Positions 61,563 through 64,000 of a stretch of 64,000 nucleotides of DNA are shown here, one piece after another. The position numbers and the translations under genes are program-made. The stretch lies in NCBI RefSeq assembly GCF_003627815.1, contig NZ_CP032698.1, positions 3,100,001 through 3,164,000 on the forward strand, given 5' to 3'. This DNA comes from Streptomyces hundungensis. GTDB taxonomy: Bacteria; Actinomycetota; Actinomycetes; Streptomycetales; Streptomycetaceae. The notes under the pieces are model-generated. The model ran no database searches and was not told the DNA's origin. It worked only from the letters and a program-made list of their open reading frames with translations. The stretch's first letter is position 1, and each line of letters begins with the position of its first letter.

Positions 61563-62315
61563 CTATTTGACCGGCAGGTGATAGGCGACGCGGTAGCGGT
61601 CGGCCGGGACGACCACGTCGGCCGTCTCGACCGCGAGCCCCGAGGCGTAGTACGTCCGCTCGATGACGAGGACGACATGGCCGGGGACCCCGCCGAGCGC
61701 CAGGAGTTCCTCCGCGAGCCCCGGGCGCGCGCCGACCTCCTCGACCACGTTGTCCACCACGATGTCGATCGCGGCCATCCGCTCGACCACGCCGCAACCG
61801 CCCAGCGGGCCCTCCTCGGGCAGCATCACCGGGCTGCGGCCGGTGACCGCCAGCGGCTCCCACGAGGTGGAGAGCATCATCTGCTCGCCCGCGTCACGGA
61901 ATCCGTACCGGGTGCGCATCACCCGGTCGCCGGGGCGGATGCCGAGCCGTTTGGCGATCTCGGCGCTGGCCTCCTCCTGCTCGCTGCGCGACTCCCAGGT
62001 GCCGCGCGCGTCCTCCTCGGCCTGCTCCTGCCGGAACGGGCTCGCGCCCTTGGTCGGGCGGTAACCGGAGCGGGCCACCCGGCGCGGCACCGGGCGCTCG
62101 CGGACATAGGTGCCGGAGCCCGAGCGGCCCTCGACCAGGCCCTCGGCCATCAGCACCTTGCGGGCCTCCAGGGCCACGGTGTCCGAAACCCCGTACTCCT
62201 CACGGATCCTGGCCTGCGAGGGAAGTCGGGTGTGCGGCGGCAGCGAACCACTCACGATCTTCTGCCTCAGATCGCTGGCTACACGCAGATAGGCCGGCTG
62301 CTCACCGAAAGTCAC
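61563..62315 (-). CDS. GntR/HutC-family transcriptional regulator with UTRA domain
   Basis: 250 aa. N-terminal winged helix (YLRVASDLRQKIVSGSLPPHTRLPSQARIREEYGVSDTVALEARKVLMAEGLVEGRSGSGTYV), a linker, and a C-terminal UTRA ligand domain (RTRYGFRDAGEQMMLSTSWEPLAVTG...IERTYYASGLAVETADVVVPADRYRVAYHLPVK). Most likely a repressor responding to a small metabolite; in Streptomyces this family includes regulators of sugar use and of conjugative transfer (KorSA). GTG at 62315 with GGGAG 8 nt upstream. No transporter or catabolic gene is adjacent, so the target is unknown. Confidence 0.92.
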   Translation of the reverse strand: MTFGEQPAYLRVASDLRQKIVSGSLPPHTRLPSQARIREEYGVSDTVALEARKVLMAEGLVEGRSGSGTYVRERPVPRRVARSGYRPTKGASPFRQEQAEEDARGTWESRSEQEEASAEIAKRLGIRPGDRVMRTRYGFRDAGEQMMLSTSWEPLAVTGRSPVMLPEEGPLGGCGVVERMAAIDIVVDNVVEEVGARPGLAEELLALGGVPGHVVLVIERTYYASGLAVETADVVVPADRYRVAYHLPVK

Positions 62316-62425
62316 GGGCCACTCCCATCAGGTTGACAGACCGCAACAGCGTGGCAACCGTGGGTTGGCGACCGCAAGCAAAGGCCAAACAATCACCCGA
62401 AGTGATGAAGCGCCCTTACCCAGCG

Positions 62426-62449
62426 CGTACCCGCGGTACAGCGGGTACG
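62426..62449 (-). terminator. Hairpin after the DUF4190/septum-formation gene
   Basis: A perfect 9-bp stem (62426-62434 with 62441-62449) and 6-nt loop, 22 nt after the stop at 62472. The rest of the gap holds the GntR ribosome site. Confidence 0.7.
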
Positions 62450-62471
62450 TTCTGCCCCTCCCGAGCCCCTC

Positions 62472-63761
62472 TCAGACGCTTTTGGAACCATCGCTTCCGG
62501 AACTGCCACCGGAGCTTCCGCCGGAACTGCCGCCGGAGCCCCCGCCCGTGCCGCCCCCGCCGGAGCGGTCATCGGTGGAGGGCGGAGTGGTGGCGAGGCC
62601 GAGGGCGCCGCGCGCGGCGATCTCGACCGACTGCTTCATCGCGGCGTCCGCCGCCCCGGAGTGCAGGTAGTAGCCGTCCGCGTCCAGGGCGGAAGCCGCC
62701 TTCAACCACTCCTTCTGCGCGGTCCTCATGCCGTCGATGTACGGCTGTACGGAGCCGGAGACCCGGGACGGCCAGGGGTGCTTGCTCAGGATGCCGACAT
62801 AGGCGTCCATGGTGCCGGAGACCTTGATCGCCCACTTGTTGAACCCGGGCAGGTCGTCCTCGACCCGGTCCTCGTCGGGGGCCTCGCCCATCACGCGGTC
62901 CAGGGCGTTCAGGGCGTCGAGGAACGCCATCTGGTCCGCGTCGAGCGTTCTGGCGTCGTTGCGGACCGAGCCGGTGAGCTTGCCGTGCTCCGCGGCGAAG
63001 GCACAGGTGACGGAGTGGTCGCCCTGCGCCCAGCTCCGCGAACTCGGCGTGTAGTAGTAGGTCTCCGCCTCGGCCGGCACCTTCCACCGGTCCATGGCGT
63101 ACGCCTGCCCCAGCTGCCGGCACTTGGTGTCGGCCTGGGCCGCGATGGCGCTCTGGCCCGGGTAGGAGGTGTTGTTCAGACGGAACGATCCGGAGACCTC
63201 GACGTCGTGCTTGCCGGCGCAACTCACGATCCGTACCGAGGCCACCTCGCGCTCCAGCTTGCCGCCCGGCACGTCGAAGCAGTCGCCCTTGCGCAAGTCG
63301 ACGGTGTCGCGGGTGTTGGCGACGGAGTCGTTCCAGCCGTCCTTGAAGTCGCGCCAGCCGTCGGCGAATCCGCCGGACGCGATCGTGACGGCCAGCAGCA
63401 CCGTGGTGATCGTCGAGAGCACGACGCCGGTGACGGCCAGGCCCTTGCCGCGCTGCCCCTTCTTCTTGATCTGCCCGAGCGCGACCGCGCCCAGGATCAG
63501 ACCGAGCGGGGGTATGCAGCAGCCCACGATGCCCGCGACGAGGGATCCGATCGCGAGGCCGTTCACCGGCGGGCGCTGCGGCGCGGCCGGATACGGGTAC
63601 CAGGGGCCGGTGTTCATCGGCTGGCCGGTGTTCATCGGCTGCCCCGAGTAGGGACCCGGCTGTGCCCCCGGCGCGTGGTGCGGCGCGGGCGAGCCGTACC
63701 CCTGCCCCGGCTGCGGCTGGGGGGGCTGCTGCCCGGGTGCGGGCGGCGGCGGTATCTCCAC
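62472..63761 (-). CDS. DUF4190 membrane protein with septum-formation-like domain
   Basis: 429 aa. A Pro/Gln-rich cytoplasmic start with a tandem GQPMNT repeat, two transmembrane helices (LAIGSLVAGIVGCCIPPLGLILGAVAL and GLAVTGVVLSTITTVLLAVTIA) forming the DUF4190 unit, then an extracytoplasmic domain with DLRKGDCFDVPGG...ASVRIVSCAGKHDVEVSGSF, the paired-Cys pattern of the actinobacterial septum-formation family, and a final Gly/Ser repeat tail (GGSSGGSSGGSSG). GTG at 63761. Role at the division site is only suggested by the domain name. Confidence 0.85.
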   Translation of the reverse strand: MEIPPPPAPGQQPPQPQPGQGYGSPAPHHAPGAQPGPYSGQPMNTGQPMNTGPWYPYPAAPQRPPVNGLAIGSLVAGIVGCCIPPLGLILGAVALGQIKKKGQRGKGLAVTGVVLSTITTVLLAVTIASGGFADGWRDFKDGWNDSVANTRDTVDLRKGDCFDVPGGKLEREVASVRIVSCAGKHDVEVSGSFRLNNTSYPGQSAIAAQADTKCRQLGQAYAMDRWKVPAEAETYYYTPSSRSWAQGDHSVTCAFAAEHGKLTGSVRNDARTLDADQMAFLDALNALDRVMGEAPDEDRVEDDLPGFNKWAIKVSGTMDAYVGILSKHPWPSRVSGSVQPYIDGMRTAQKEWLKAASALDADGYYLHSGAADAAMKQSVEIAARGALGLATTPPSTDDRSGGGGTGGGSGGSSGGSSGGSSGSDGSKSV

Positions 63762-63905
63762 GGGTGCGGTGCTCCTCGTCGGGCGGTGCGAACGGTTGCG
63801 CGAATGCGCATCGTACGCGGGTGCGCGCGGGGCAACGGCCGTCGGGCTCGCGCCGGATGGGCCCCTCCCCGGACCGCCGTCGCCGCCCCGGAGGCGGGCC
63901 CCGGC

Positions 63906-64000
63906 TCAGCCCGTCGCGGCCGGCCCGAACAGGGTGCGCGGCCGGCCCGCCATGGGGTGCAGGTCGCGCAGCATCGGCTCCGCCTCGCGGGCCGCGCGCA
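63906..64000 (-). CDS. 3' end of a gene truncated by the window edge
   Basis: Minus-strand frame open from the right edge to TGA at 63906-63908, coding ...REAEPMLRDLHPMAGRPRTLFGPAATG. GC pattern is coding-like and it is oriented with the next gene, but 31 residues are too few to identify it. Confidence 0.4.
   Translation of the reverse strand, partial: RAAREAEPMLRDLHPMAGRPRTLFGPAATG

Overview
This is about 64 kb of very GC-rich actinobacterial chromosome and almost certainly comes from a Streptomyces. The evidence is the dense GC-biased coding, frequent GTG and TTG starts, mycothiol (mshB) and Tat genes, many Streptomyces-type conserved hypotheticals, and short intergenic repeats common in that genus. 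I saw no rRNA, tRNA, CRISPR, prophage or transposase gene.

Layout. 0-6 kb, minus strand apart from the truncated mrp gene: an envelope-stress cluster of ECF sigma factor, zinc anti-sigma factor, HtrA/DegP protease and TatB. A consensus ECF promoter (GGAAC-N17-CGTTA) lies just upstream of the sigma gene, and an O-methyltransferase diverges from it. 7-18 kb: housekeeping genes including a crotonase, Tag glycosylase, a DivIVA-like protein, a FolP2-like protein, a LOG-family protein, dapE, a lysozyme-like membrane protein, dapC, a 7Fe ferredoxin, an acetyltransferase and a SirB1/transglutaminase protein. 18-22 kb: a four-gene ABC-exporter/two-component operon (minus strand), every junction overlapping by 4 nt, with a palindromic CATGAC/GTCATG cluster upstream. 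22-28 kb: a peptidoglycan-binding-type membrane protein, mshB, a 193-bp MITE-like element whose end supplies the stop codon of a small membrane protein gene, and an S9 peptidase gene broken by a 1-nt frameshift.

28.6-46.7 kb: three complete five-gene peptide ABC importers. The first (plus strand) has the gene order permease, lipoprotein, permease, ATPase, ATPase, as in the bldK locus. The other two (minus strand) are adjacent, have identical gene order and identical junction spacings, and look like an ancient tandem duplication. In all three a GC-rich hairpin directly follows the binding-protein gene. 47-56 kb: typA/bipA, an LpqW-like lipoprotein, a small hypothetical and a succinate dehydrogenase operon (sdhC-sdhA-sdhB) of the type with one large membrane anchor. 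56-64 kb: a secreted GH18-like protein, a 400-bp cluster of seven copies of a 19-bp repeat, a SpoIIE-type phosphatase fused to an ATPase domain, a stand-alone RsbW-like kinase, a Nudix hydrolase, a SPOR-like small protein, a GntR/UTRA regulator, a DUF4190/septum-formation protein, and a truncated gene at the edge.

From memory, much of the gene order (mrp, tatB, htrA, rseA, sigE, O-methyltransferase, tag, folP2, LOG, dapE, dapC, ferredoxin, mshB, lpqW, typA) parallels Mycobacterium tuberculosis Rv1229c down to Rv1165. The importers and two-component/ABC operon would then be Streptomyces insertions into an old actinobacterial backbone. No wholly new system is evident; the best leads are the MITE/stop-codon junction, the repeated post-lipoprotein hairpins, the frameshifted peptidase and the candidate operators.
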